This document shows, piece after piece, positions 53,006 to 60,737 of a stretch of DNA of 64,000 bases. The notes beneath the pieces are model-generated. The model made no database searches and was not told the DNA's origin. It saw nothing but the letters and a program-made list of their open reading frames with translations. A program made the position numbers and the translations under genes. This DNA is from Flavobacterium sp. PMTSA4 (GTDB lineage Bacteria > Bacteroidota > Bacteroidia > Flavobacteriales > Flavobacteriaceae), in contig NZ_CP134890.1 in NCBI RefSeq assembly GCF_032098525.1, positions 3,004,186 to 3,068,185 on the forward strand. The letters run 5' to 3'. Positions within the stretch are counted from its first letter, which is position 1. Each line of letters opens with the position of its first letter.

Positions 53006-53779
53006 ATGAACACGCGCCAACAACAACTTGAAGCTTTTAATCGATTGCTTGACATCATGGATGATCTTCGTGAAAAATGTCCTTGGGATAAAAAGCAAAC
53101 GCTCGAAAGCCTACGTCATTTAACCATCGAGGAAACTTATGAATTGGGCGATGCCATACTGGATAATGATTTGCAAGAGATAAAAAAAGAACTGGGCGAT
53201 TTGTTGCTACACATTGTTTTCTATGCTAAGATTGGTAGCGAAACCAATGATTTTGATATTGCCGATGTAGCCAATTCTATTTCTGATAAACTTATTGATA
53301 GACATCCACACATTTATGGAGATGTAGTGGTGGAGAATGAAGAACAGGTAAAACAAAACTGGGAAAAATTAAAACTCAAAGAAGGGAAAAAATCTGTTTT
53401 GGAAGGAGTACCAAAAAGTTTACCAGCATTAGTAAAAGCAAGCCGAATTCAGGATAAAGTAAAAGGTGTTGGCTTCGATTGGGAAGAACCACATCAGGTT
53501 TGGGACAAAGTTCAGGAAGAACTCAATGAACTTCAGGAAGAAGTAAAAGCCAACAATCAAGATAAGATAGAATCAGAGTTTGGCGATGTACTGTTTTCCA
53601 TGATAAACTACGCTCGCTTTTTGAACGTCAATCCCGAAGACGCTTTAGAACGCACCAACAAAAAATTCATTAAACGTTTTATGTACCTTGAAAGCAAAGC
53701 AGGCGAATTGGGTAAACCACTAGCCGATATGACACTTGGAGAGATGGACGTTTTTTGGGAAGAAGCAAAAAAACTTTAG
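53006..53779 (+). CDS. mazG: Nucleoside triphosphate pyrophosphohydrolase MazG
   Basis: 257 residues with two MazG domains. The first has CPWDKKQTLESLRHLTIEETYELGDAI and ELGDLLLHIVF; the second has QEELNELQEEV and EFGDVLFSMINYARF. It hydrolyses noncanonical or excess NTPs and can lower ppGpp. The length fits the two-domain form. No toxin-antitoxin partner is seen. Confidence 0.95.
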   Translation: MNTRQQQLEAFNRLLDIMDDLREKCPWDKKQTLESLRHLTIEETYELGDAILDNDLQEIKKELGDLLLHIVFYAKIGSETNDFDIADVANSISDKLIDRHPHIYGDVVVENEEQVKQNWEKLKLKEGKKSVLEGVPKSLPALVKASRIQDKVKGVGFDWEEPHQVWDKVQEELNELQEEVKANNQDKIESEFGDVLFSMINYARFLNVNPEDALERTNKKFIKRFMYLESKAGELGKPLADMTLGEMDVFWEEAKKL

Positions 53780-53787
53780 CCAGTTAA

Positions 53788-53904
53788 AAAGTTTAGGAGG
53801 TGATAAGTTTAGAAGAGAATATATTTATTTTAAATACTATATTTGAAACTATTAACCTTTAACTCTTTTAAACTTCTAACCTCTTAACCTTATAACCAAT
53901 AACC
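53788..53904. repeat. Gap of purine/pyrimidine-biased repeats related to 29649-29711
   Basis: AGTTTAGAAG (53806-53815) and, on the other strand, a run ending AACCTCTTAACCTTATAACC (53879-53898) resemble GGTTAAGAGGTTATAAGG at 29653-29670. They form an imperfect inverted pair before the permease gene. Confidence 0.4.
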
Positions 53905-55353
53905 ATGACACAAGAAAAACACCATTTACAGCGCAGCTTAGGATTAATAGATGCCACGAGTATTGTTGCCGGTTCCATGATAGGTTCCGGTATTTTTATT
54001 GTTACTGCCGCCATGGCACGCGATGTCGGTTCTGCCGCGTGGTTGTTAGTCATTTGGGTAGTCACAGGTTTATTAACCATGTCGGCCGCATTGAGTTATG
54101 GTGAGTTAGCAGGAATGATGCCAACAGCTGGTGGACAATTCGTTTACATACAACGTGCTTATGGAAAATTGGCTTCATTTCTTTACGGTTGGACGGTGTT
54201 TACCGTTATTCAAACAGGAGTTATCGCTGCCGTAGCGGTAGCTTTTGCCAAATATTCAGCGGTGTTTTTACCAGTTTTAGATGAAAAAATTTTCTCGGTT
54301 GGAGATAGTTTTGTCTTTGGCTACAAGCAAGTGTTGGCTATGGCAAGCATTGTATTGCTGACCTATATCAATACCAAAGGCGTTGTCAAAGGAAAAACCA
54401 TTCAGTTGATATTTACCTTAGCCAAGCTGGTTGCTTTATTTGCTCTGATTATTCTTGGGCTTTATGTTGGGATGAAAACCAACATCCTTTCCGATAACTT
54501 CAAAAACATGTGGGAAGCGTCTAAAACAGTATTGAATCCCGATGGAAGTATTACTGTAACCAAGCTAACAGGCATTGCTTTGCTGGGCGCAATGGGAGCA
54601 ACGATTATTAACTCTTTGTTTTCAAGTGATGCGTGGAACAACGTAACCTTTATTGCAGGCGAAATCAAAGAACCAAAAAAGAACATCCCGCGAAGTCTAT
54701 TTCTGGGAACATTAATAGTAACCATTATCTATTTGTTAGCCAATTTGGCGTATCTGGCACTATTACCAATGCAAGGAACACCAGGCGCAAATTCTGCTTT
54801 AGAAGGCGGAATCATGTTTGCGGCTGAAGATAGAGTAGGAGCTGCAGCAGCAACAATGATAATGGGTAACATTGGTCTTTTCGTTATGGCAGGATTAATT
54901 ATGGTTTCTACCTTTGGGTGTAATAGTGGTTTAGTATTGGCTGGCGGACGCTTGTTTTACGCCATGTCAAAAGACGGTTTGTTCTTCAAGAAAGCGGGCG
55001 AATTAAACAATTACGACGTACCCGAAAAAGCCCTTTGGGTACAATGCGTTTGGGCATGTTTGTTGTGTATTTCGGGTAGGTATGGCGACTTGTTAACCTA
55101 TGCTACGTTTGCCTCTTTATTGTTCTACATACTTACCATCTACGGAATATTCATCCTCAGAAAGCGCGAACCTAATGCCGAAAGACCATACAAAGCTTTT
55201 GGTTATCCTATTATTCCTGCGCTATATATTGTAGTAACTGCCGCCATTTGTGTAGCATTGCTAGTTTACGAAACCACCAGTACAGGTTTAGGTCTAGGCA
55301 TTGTAGCACTGGGAATACCTGTTTATTATGCCGTGATGAAAGTTAAAGAATAA
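53905..55353 (+). CDS. APC family amino acid permease
   Basis: A 482-residue inner-membrane transporter with 12 helices. GSMIGSGIFIVTAAMAR is the family substrate-backbone binding motif in helix 1, and a further motif lies around SSDAWNNVTFIAGEIKEPKKNIPRS. It imports or exchanges amino acids; the specific substrate is unclear. Confidence 0.95.
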   Translation: MTQEKHHLQRSLGLIDATSIVAGSMIGSGIFIVTAAMARDVGSAAWLLVIWVVTGLLTMSAALSYGELAGMMPTAGGQFVYIQRAYGKLASFLYGWTVFTVIQTGVIAAVAVAFAKYSAVFLPVLDEKIFSVGDSFVFGYKQVLAMASIVLLTYINTKGVVKGKTIQLIFTLAKLVALFALIILGLYVGMKTNILSDNFKNMWEASKTVLNPDGSITVTKLTGIALLGAMGATIINSLFSSDAWNNVTFIAGEIKEPKKNIPRSLFLGTLIVTIIYLLANLAYLALLPMQGTPGANSALEGGIMFAAEDRVGAAAATMIMGNIGLFVMAGLIMVSTFGCNSGLVLAGGRLFYAMSKDGLFFKKAGELNNYDVPEKALWVQCVWACLLCISGRYGDLLTYATFASLLFYILTIYGIFILRKREPNAERPYKAFGYPIIPALYIVVTAAICVALLVYETTSTGLGLGIVALGIPVYYAVMKVKE

Positions 55354-55355
55354 AT

Positions 55356-55385
55356 AAAAAACCTCTTTAAAAAGAGGTTTTTTTT
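55356..55385. terminator. Bidirectional intrinsic terminator
   Basis: AAAAAACCTCTTT-AAA-AAGAGGTTTTTT between the permease and the convergent hydrolase gene. Confidence 0.9.
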
Positions 55386-55387
55386 AT

Positions 55388-56461
55388 CTATTTCGTTTGC
55401 TTCAAAATCCAATCTCCCATGACTTGCATTGCATTGTTGTTGAAGGTTTCTTCTATCTTTTCATATTCTTGTGGTAATCCTGTTTCGCTTTCTTGGAAAA
55501 GGTGGTTTAGTTTAGGCAGTTCTACTATGGTTACGTTTTTGTTTCCTGCGGTTTCTAGCGCGGTTTTAATGCCTTCTAGGTTTTCTTTGGCAGGAACTTG
55601 GGTGTCGTTTTCGCCATTGAGTGCTAGTACTGGGCAAGTTACTTTTGCTAATACTGGTGCTGGGTCATATCGAATAAAATCGGCTAGCCATGGGAAAGCT
55701 AGGCTTTCTGAAAGCTGTTTTATTTGATTCTTTGGTAGCATTCCGGCAAAGACGTTTCCAAAGTAGGTTTCGAGTTCTCCTGCCAGTGTTGGGCTATTAG
55801 GTTCTGCTTTTACAATTATTTCATAGGCGCCGCCAATTCTTTTCTTGCCTACTAGTACGCCAAAATCGTCAACGCCCATTTTGCGTTCTATGCGTTCTTT
55901 TTGCAACAGCATTAGTTTGTCGCCGCGCATTCCTGGTGCTGCCAGTAGCACTACGAAAGCGACATCTTTATTTTGTGAAGCAATAATTGGTGCAATAGTG
56001 CCTCCTAAACTATGCCCAGCCAAACCTATTTTCTTAACGTCAATTTCTTTACGGGTTTTCAGGTAATCGATGGCAAACTTGGTGTCGTTTACAAAACCTT
56101 GTAGACTGGTTTCGTTATACTTGCCTTCGGAGGTTCCTGTTTCGCGGTCGTCTACTCGGAGTACGGCTATGCCTCTTTTGGTTAGATAATCGGCGAGGAC
56201 AAGAAATGGTTTGTGGCCTAGTAGTTCGGAGTTTCTGTCTTGTGGTCCGCTACCGCTGATGAGGATTACTACGGGTGCTTTCTTTTTATCTTTTGGATAG
56301 GTGAGTGTTCCTGTTAGTTTGATGTTATCTATAGTGTTGGTATAGGTGATGTCTTCGGAATTGTAGCTGCTGGTGTCTTTGGGTTCTTGTGGTTTTTGGG
56401 CAATTATTGTTATTGAAAACAAACAGGCAAAAATAGTGGTAGAAATGGTTTTAAAGGACAT
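55388..56461 (-). CDS. Secreted alpha/beta hydrolase
   Basis: 357 residues. Signal peptide (FKTISTTIFACLFSITIIAQ), then an alpha/beta-hydrolase fold: VVILISGSGPQDRN (oxyanion hole), nucleophile elbow GLAGHSLGG, Asp in NGENDTQVP, and His in LPKLNHLFQ. Close to the S9/S33-type serine hydrolases or esterases common in Bacteroidetes. The second 21-bp array lies 84 bp upstream of its start. Confidence 0.93.
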   Translation of the reverse strand: MSFKTISTTIFACLFSITIIAQKPQEPKDTSSYNSEDITYTNTIDNIKLTGTLTYPKDKKKAPVVILISGSGPQDRNSELLGHKPFLVLADYLTKRGIAVLRVDDRETGTSEGKYNETSLQGFVNDTKFAIDYLKTRKEIDVKKIGLAGHSLGGTIAPIIASQNKDVAFVVLLAAPGMRGDKLMLLQKERIERKMGVDDFGVLVGKKRIGGAYEIIVKAEPNSPTLAGELETYFGNVFAGMLPKNQIKQLSESLAFPWLADFIRYDPAPVLAKVTCPVLALNGENDTQVPAKENLEGIKTALETAGNKNVTIVELPKLNHLFQESETGLPQEYEKIEETFNNNAMQVMGDWILKQTK

Positions 56462-56545
56462 GGGATTGTATGAATTTTTGAAAGCACTAAGATAGGGAAA
56501 TAATTGATTATGGTTTGTTGTTTATGGTTTGTTGTTTGTGCGGAT

Positions 56546-56755
56546 GCGTCTCTCACTCGTATGCATGCGTCTCTTACTGCCATGCACGCTTCTCTTACTG
56601 CCATGCATGCGTCTCTCACTCGTATGCATGCGTCTCTTACTGCCATGCACGCTTCTCTTACTGCCATGCATGCGTCTCTCACTGCCATGCACGCGTCTCT
56701 CACTGCCATGCATGCTTCTCTCACTGCCATGCATGCTTCTCTCACTCGCTAGAAT
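56546..56755. repeat. 21-bp tandem repeat array 2 (10 units, 63-bp higher order)
   Basis: Units start at 56546 and every 21 bp to 56735. Consensus GCGTCTCTCACTGCCATGCAT/C. Units 1-3 are repeated exactly as units 4-6, so a 63-bp block was duplicated. The constant 12-base half matches array 1 (22220-22464). The array lies between the hydrolase gene and copy 3 of the terminator-promoter repeat. Confidence 0.97.
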
Positions 56756-56854
56756 GAGTATTTTATTTTTAAAAATGAATTATTTTGATAATAATTTAAT
56801 GAAATAGTGTTTTTTATGTGAATAAGAGAATGAGATGGAGGCAGGAATCGGGAA

Positions 56855-56917
56855 GATTTTTGAAAATAGGGGGATTTCCCCCTTTTTTATGAGGAATGGA
56901 TTGAGTAGATTTGGGGG
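56855..56917 (+). repeat. Terminator-promoter dispersed repeat, copy 3
   Basis: TAGGGGG-ATTT-CCCCCTTTTTT, ATGAGGAATGG, then TAGATTTG (56906-56913), 28 bases from the first C of the hairpin as in copies 1 and 2. It precedes the 56938 gene. Confidence 0.9.
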
Positions 56918-56937
56918 AGAGTTATATAGATTTGTGC

Positions 56938-57426
56938 ATGTTTAAAAATTACAGGATGATTAAAAATATCAAAAATAAAATACCCTATATAAAAATTGTA
57001 TTAATAATTATCAGTTTTTATATGTTGGTTATGTCATTATTTCACAATGCTTTTTATATAGGAAAACCAGAAGCACCAGAAGAGGTTGCTTCTTTATATG
57101 CCTTCTTGTTTGGTTGGATTAGTATTTTATTTATTACAGGAATACCTTGGTTAGCTAATCTTTTCTTATTTTTTTCATGGTTGTTGTTATTGTTTAAATC
57201 AAACCTTTCTTTGTACTCTAGTATATTGGCAGTGTTATTTTCTTTGTCTTTTTTATTATTTGAAACTGTAGTAACAAATGAAGGAGGTGTGTCAAGAAAA
57301 ATAATAGGATATGGCACTGGGTATTGGCTTTGGTTATCAACTTGTATAGTAAACTGTATTGGAATTTTTATAATAAAAGTTATTGATAACAAAATTAATC
57401 GTGCAAAGTCTCCCGACTTTGAGTAA
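56938..57426 (+). CDS. Four-helix membrane protein of unknown function
   Basis: 162 residues from ATG 56938; an earlier in-frame TTG at 56911 overlaps the -7 box and is rejected, while the ATG at 56956 is an alternative start. Hydrophobic helices lie at about 18-37, 51-74, 85-105 and 128-148. I recognise no family. It has copy 3 of the terminator-promoter repeat as its probable promoter and is followed 18 bp later by the DUF3592 gene. Confidence 0.78.
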   Translation: MFKNYRMIKNIKNKIPYIKIVLIIISFYMLVMSLFHNAFYIGKPEAPEEVASLYAFLFGWISILFITGIPWLANLFLFFSWLLLLFKSNLSLYSSILAVLFSLSFLLFETVVTNEGGVSRKIIGYGTGYWLWLSTCIVNCIGIFIIKVIDNKINRAKSPDFE

Positions 57427-57444
57427 TTAAGTTTAAAACTTAGT

Positions 57445-57888
57445 ATGAATGAAACATTAAATATAGCTCTAAAAATTGTTATTGTTTTTTCAACAATTGT
57501 TTTGCTTTATAAGATTGGTAGCGTAGTTATCTTTTATTTTTTTACTATAAAAAAATGGAGCGAAGTTGAAGGTACTATTATTAGTTCGGATGTTGTTTAC
57601 TTTCGTTCAAAAACTGATGCAGATACTCAAGGTTGGAAAGAAGCAGTTATTTATAGTTTTAAGGTTAATATGATTGAATATAATGGAAATTGTATCTCTA
57701 AAAATTTAGGTTTTCTTTTTCCTTTTAAATACCAAGCCAAACAGAGTAATTTTATAGAAGGACAAAAAATTAAAATTTATTATAATCCTGAAAATCCAAA
57801 TCAATCAGTATTGGATAGTAAATTTGATTTAATGAGTTGTATAATTCTATTAGGTATATTAATAATTTTTTATTTTGTTGTTTTTTGA
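57445..57888 (+). CDS. DUF3592 family membrane protein
   Basis: 147 residues. N-terminal helix (about 8-32), a soluble beta domain (about 38-120: WSEVEGTIISSDV, YNGNCIS, GQKIKIYYNPENPNQSVL) and a C-terminal helix. The 'W-x-G-x-I' and 'YNPENP' features fit DUF3592. Unknown function, likely co-transcribed with the preceding gene. Confidence 0.88.
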   Translation: MNETLNIALKIVIVFSTIVLLYKIGSVVIFYFFTIKKWSEVEGTIISSDVVYFRSKTDADTQGWKEAVIYSFKVNMIEYNGNCISKNLGFLFPFKYQAKQSNFIEGQKIKIYYNPENPNQSVLDSKFDLMSCIILLGILIIFYFVVF

Positions 57889-57915
57889 GTTTAAGTTATT
57901 AAAATTGTTATCATT

Positions 57916-58335
57916 ATGACTACCCAAAACCAAATAAACGAATACATCAACAGCCAACCTGAGGCTAAGCGCAACGACATGCAAACGTTGCACAGCATGA
58001 TACTGGAGTTGCAACCAACGGCTAAGCTATGGTTTCTGGATGGTAAAAACGAGGAAGGCAAAGTAGTTTCGAATCCTAATATTGGCTACGGCAGTCGCAT
58101 GAACGAGTATGCCAACGGGAAGCAGAAGGAGTTTTATCAGATTGGGTTGAGTGGCAACACTAGTGGGATTTCGGTTTACATCATGGGCTATGCGGATAAA
58201 ACGTATTTACCCAAAACCTATGGAGAGACTATTGGCAAAGCGAGTGTTACGGGGTATTGTATAAAATTCAAATCGCTAAAGGATATTGACCTTGAGGTGC
58301 TGAAAGCAGCAGTGAAAGGTGGTTTTGAGGTGTAG
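57916..58335 (+). CDS. DUF1801 family protein
   Basis: A 139-residue cytoplasmic protein with the DUF1801 layout: INEYINSQPEAKRNDMQTLHSMI, W-FLDGKN, GYGSRMNEYANG, and the C-terminal CIKFKSLKDIDLEVLKAAV. No known reaction. GC content and G-rich codons are higher than in the two preceding genes, a sign of a different origin. Confidence 0.92.
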   Translation: MTTQNQINEYINSQPEAKRNDMQTLHSMILELQPTAKLWFLDGKNEEGKVVSNPNIGYGSRMNEYANGKQKEFYQIGLSGNTSGISVYIMGYADKTYLPKTYGETIGKASVTGYCIKFKSLKDIDLEVLKAAVKGGFEV

Positions 58336-58425
58336 ATAGTAATTAGTAAAGTAATCTAAATAAGAAAGAAATCTTTATATTTGATATAACCAAAAACAAG
58401 TCTTCGTATCATTAATGAGTAGCAA

Positions 58426-59073
58426 ATGATAGTAAAAAAGAAAACTTTTAGTCTAATTTTTTGGGCTATACTCATAGTGCTGAGTGCTTACTATTTTTAT
58501 AGTGCTATTGAATACCGTTTTTTTGAGGAAGGCATTGGTCCAACCTTTTGGAATAAGCAATTTTGGTTTGTTTCGCATATCTTGGCAGGTATCTTGCCGC
58601 TGGTTACAGGTCCGTTTCAGTTTTGGAGTTGGTTCAGAAAGCATCACATTAAATGGCATCGTTTGTTAGGGAAACTATACATTATTGGGTGTTTATTTGG
58701 TGGGTTTTCGGCGTTGTATTTAGGGATAACACAACCGTATGATGGTTCGATAGTTCCAACTTTGTTTTTAGCTACTTTATGGTTGTTTATGACTATTTCG
58801 GCATGGATTACTATTAAAAGAAAACAAGTAGAAGCACACCGCTTATTTATGATTAGAAGTTATACGCTTACGCTGGCGTTTGTTTTTCTTCGTTTGTTGT
58901 ATGACCTGGTTTATAAACTTAATTTTCTATCGTTTATAGCTAATGAAGAGGTGAGGGATGCCACTTATGAATGGATAAGCTGGGTAGCACCGGTGCTGAT
59001 AGTTGAGTTTTTTATCTCGTGGTTGCCTTTGGTAAAAAGCGATGGAAGAAGAAAGAAAGTTAGAACAGAATAA
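58426..59073 (+). CDS. DUF2306 membrane protein
   Basis: 215 residues, six or seven helices. Conserved FVSHILAGILPLVTGPFQF, KWHRLLGKLYIIG and VEAHRLFMIRSY, with His residues at regular positions. The family resembles heme-binding cytochrome b561-type proteins. It is followed 18 bp later by another His-containing membrane protein. Confidence 0.9.
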   Translation: MIVKKKTFSLIFWAILIVLSAYYFYSAIEYRFFEEGIGPTFWNKQFWFVSHILAGILPLVTGPFQFWSWFRKHHIKWHRLLGKLYIIGCLFGGFSALYLGITQPYDGSIVPTLFLATLWLFMTISAWITIKRKQVEAHRLFMIRSYTLTLAFVFLRLLYDLVYKLNFLSFIANEEVRDATYEWISWVAPVLIVEFFISWLPLVKSDGRRKKVRTE

Positions 59074-59091
59074 TTATAGTTACAATCGTTT

Positions 59092-59820
59092 ATGAATCAA
59101 AAGATAAGCAGCAAAAGAAGAAAGTCGAAGTTTTTCCTTGTTTTGGGATTCATAGGTTTATTTGCGGTTTTGGTGGGATTCTTGAAAACTTTTATCGTTC
59201 CTGTTTCTAAAGGCGACTTCAAAGCGCCAACCATCATTTTTATTCACGGTTTTTTTGCGACGGCTTGGGTTGTTTTGTTTGTTGTTCAGTCTTTTTTGAT
59301 TCAGAAGAACAAATACAAAACTCACATGACCTTGGGTTATCTTGGTTTGGCTGTTGCTCTTGGAGCAGGAGTAACTATTATTCCGGCAGGATTTGAACAG
59401 GTAAAAAGAGAGTTGGGCTTAGGGTTTGGAGAGATAGCAATTTCGGGAATTGTTGGAGTTTTTACGACTGCAATAATGTATTTGTCACTTGTGGCAATGG
59501 GTTTATGGTATCGCAAAAATGGTGCTGCTCATAAGAGATTGATGGCTTTGGCAACGTTGGTTTTGTTATGGCCAGCATGGTTTAGATTCAGGCATTATTT
59601 TCCGTCGGTTCCTCGTCCTGATATCTGGTTTGCGGTAGTTCTAGCGGATAGTTTTATTATTTTGGGCATTCTTTGGGATAAATGGACTAACAAGAAAGTG
59701 CATTGGACGTTTTTGTATCTTGGATTATTGATTATTGCGGAACATGTTTTTGAAGTGCTTACTTTTGATTCGGAACCATGGCGATGGATAGCCAACTGTT
59801 TGTATAATCTATTTATTTAG
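59092..59820 (+). CDS. Polytopic membrane protein with conserved His pairs
   Basis: 242 residues with about seven helices. FIHGFFATAWVVLFVVQSFLI, KTHMTLGYLGLAVALGAG and AAHKRLMALATLVLLWP show the same H-G..H-x-x-L-G-Y...H-x-R-L pattern as the DUF2306 neighbour, so the two may be distant relatives and could share heme. No recognised function. Confidence 0.85.
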   Translation: MNQKISSKRRKSKFFLVLGFIGLFAVLVGFLKTFIVPVSKGDFKAPTIIFIHGFFATAWVVLFVVQSFLIQKNKYKTHMTLGYLGLAVALGAGVTIIPAGFEQVKRELGLGFGEIAISGIVGVFTTAIMYLSLVAMGLWYRKNGAAHKRLMALATLVLLWPAWFRFRHYFPSVPRPDIWFAVVLADSFIILGILWDKWTNKKVHWTFLYLGLLIIAEHVFEVLTFDSEPWRWIANCLYNLFI

Positions 59821-59917
59821 TGCTTATCACTGATGAATTATATTTTTAAGTAATTCACAAAAAAGCTATTACTCTTTTTGTACTTTTAACTCTTGAAATA
59901 CAATAACCTAAAACGCA

Positions 59918-60661
59918 ATGTTTAGACATCAAGGTAAGAGCAGAACCTTAAAACACAATCTTCGAATTGCTGTTGTTTTGTCTTTTGTAGCGGGCATTGT
60001 TAATGTAACGGGTTTTTTAGCTTTTCAACAACTGACTACCAATGTAACGGGTCATTTTGCGTTGTTTATTAATGATGTGGCGCACTTTGATTTTTGGAAG
60101 GGAACCGTTTATTTTCTATACATTTTTGCGTTCCTGTTTGGTTCGTTTTCATCGAGTTTTCTTATTGAGAAATTTAAAAAGAACAAGAAGCTGAATATTT
60201 TTGTGATTCCAACTCTGGTAGAATGTTTTCTGCTGGTGCTGGTTATGGTGTTGCATTATTTGGATGAGATTCAATATCCTAATGTTATAGTTTGTTTGTT
60301 GCTTTTTGCAATGGGACTTCAGAATTCTTTTGTTACTAAAATATCCAATGCTGTGGTTAGAACAACGCACCTCACAGGATTGTTTACCGATTTAGGGATT
60401 GAACTATCACAACTTTTTTTCCCTGAAGAACATCCACACAGAGATAAAATTAAGGCTACTATAAAACTTAGAATTTATATTATTTCGTTTTTCTTTTTAG
60501 GCGGAATTGTAGCAGGTTATTTTTATTCGGAACTAGGAATGAAGTTGTATACACTAATTATTGGTGTGTTTATATTATTACTTAGTCTTTTATATGATGA
60601 TTTGAGGTATCGGATTATTAGAGCCAAAAGAAAATTAAAGTATAGAAAATGGCAGGAGTAA
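59918..60661 (+). CDS. YoaK family (DUF1275) membrane protein
   Basis: 247 residues with six helices. FVAGIVNVTGFLAFQQLTTNVTGHFALF and NAVVRTTHLTGLFTDLGIELSQLF are the DUF1275 hallmarks. Found widely, function unknown. Transcribed alone toward the convergent giant T9SS gene. Confidence 0.93.
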   Translation: MFRHQGKSRTLKHNLRIAVVLSFVAGIVNVTGFLAFQQLTTNVTGHFALFINDVAHFDFWKGTVYFLYIFAFLFGSFSSSFLIEKFKKNKKLNIFVIPTLVECFLLVLVMVLHYLDEIQYPNVIVCLLLFAMGLQNSFVTKISNAVVRTTHLTGLFTDLGIELSQLFFPEEHPHRDKIKATIKLRIYIISFFFLGGIVAGYFYSELGMKLYTLIIGVFILLLSLLYDDLRYRIIRAKRKLKYRKWQE

Positions 60662-60682
60662 AAGTAAATTAGTTATAAAATA

Positions 60683-60716
60683 AAGAAGCCCTTTGAGTTA
60701 ATTCAAAGGGCTTCTT
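60683..60716. terminator. Hairpin between convergent genes
   Basis: A 14-bp perfect stem AAGAAGCCCTTTGA/TCAAAGGGCTTCTT with loop GTTAAT. No long T-run, but the placement suggests a bidirectional terminator. Confidence 0.8.
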
Positions 60717-60737
60717 CGTTAAAAATAGAAAAGTGTG

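Noticed and set aside
56410..56807. Open frames on both strands across array 2
   Set aside because: Same cause as in array 1: low-complexity 7-residue repeats and no promoter.
56911..56937. TTG start at 56911 for the four-helix membrane protein
   Set aside because: It overlaps the -7 box of the terminator-promoter repeat; ATG 56938 is used.
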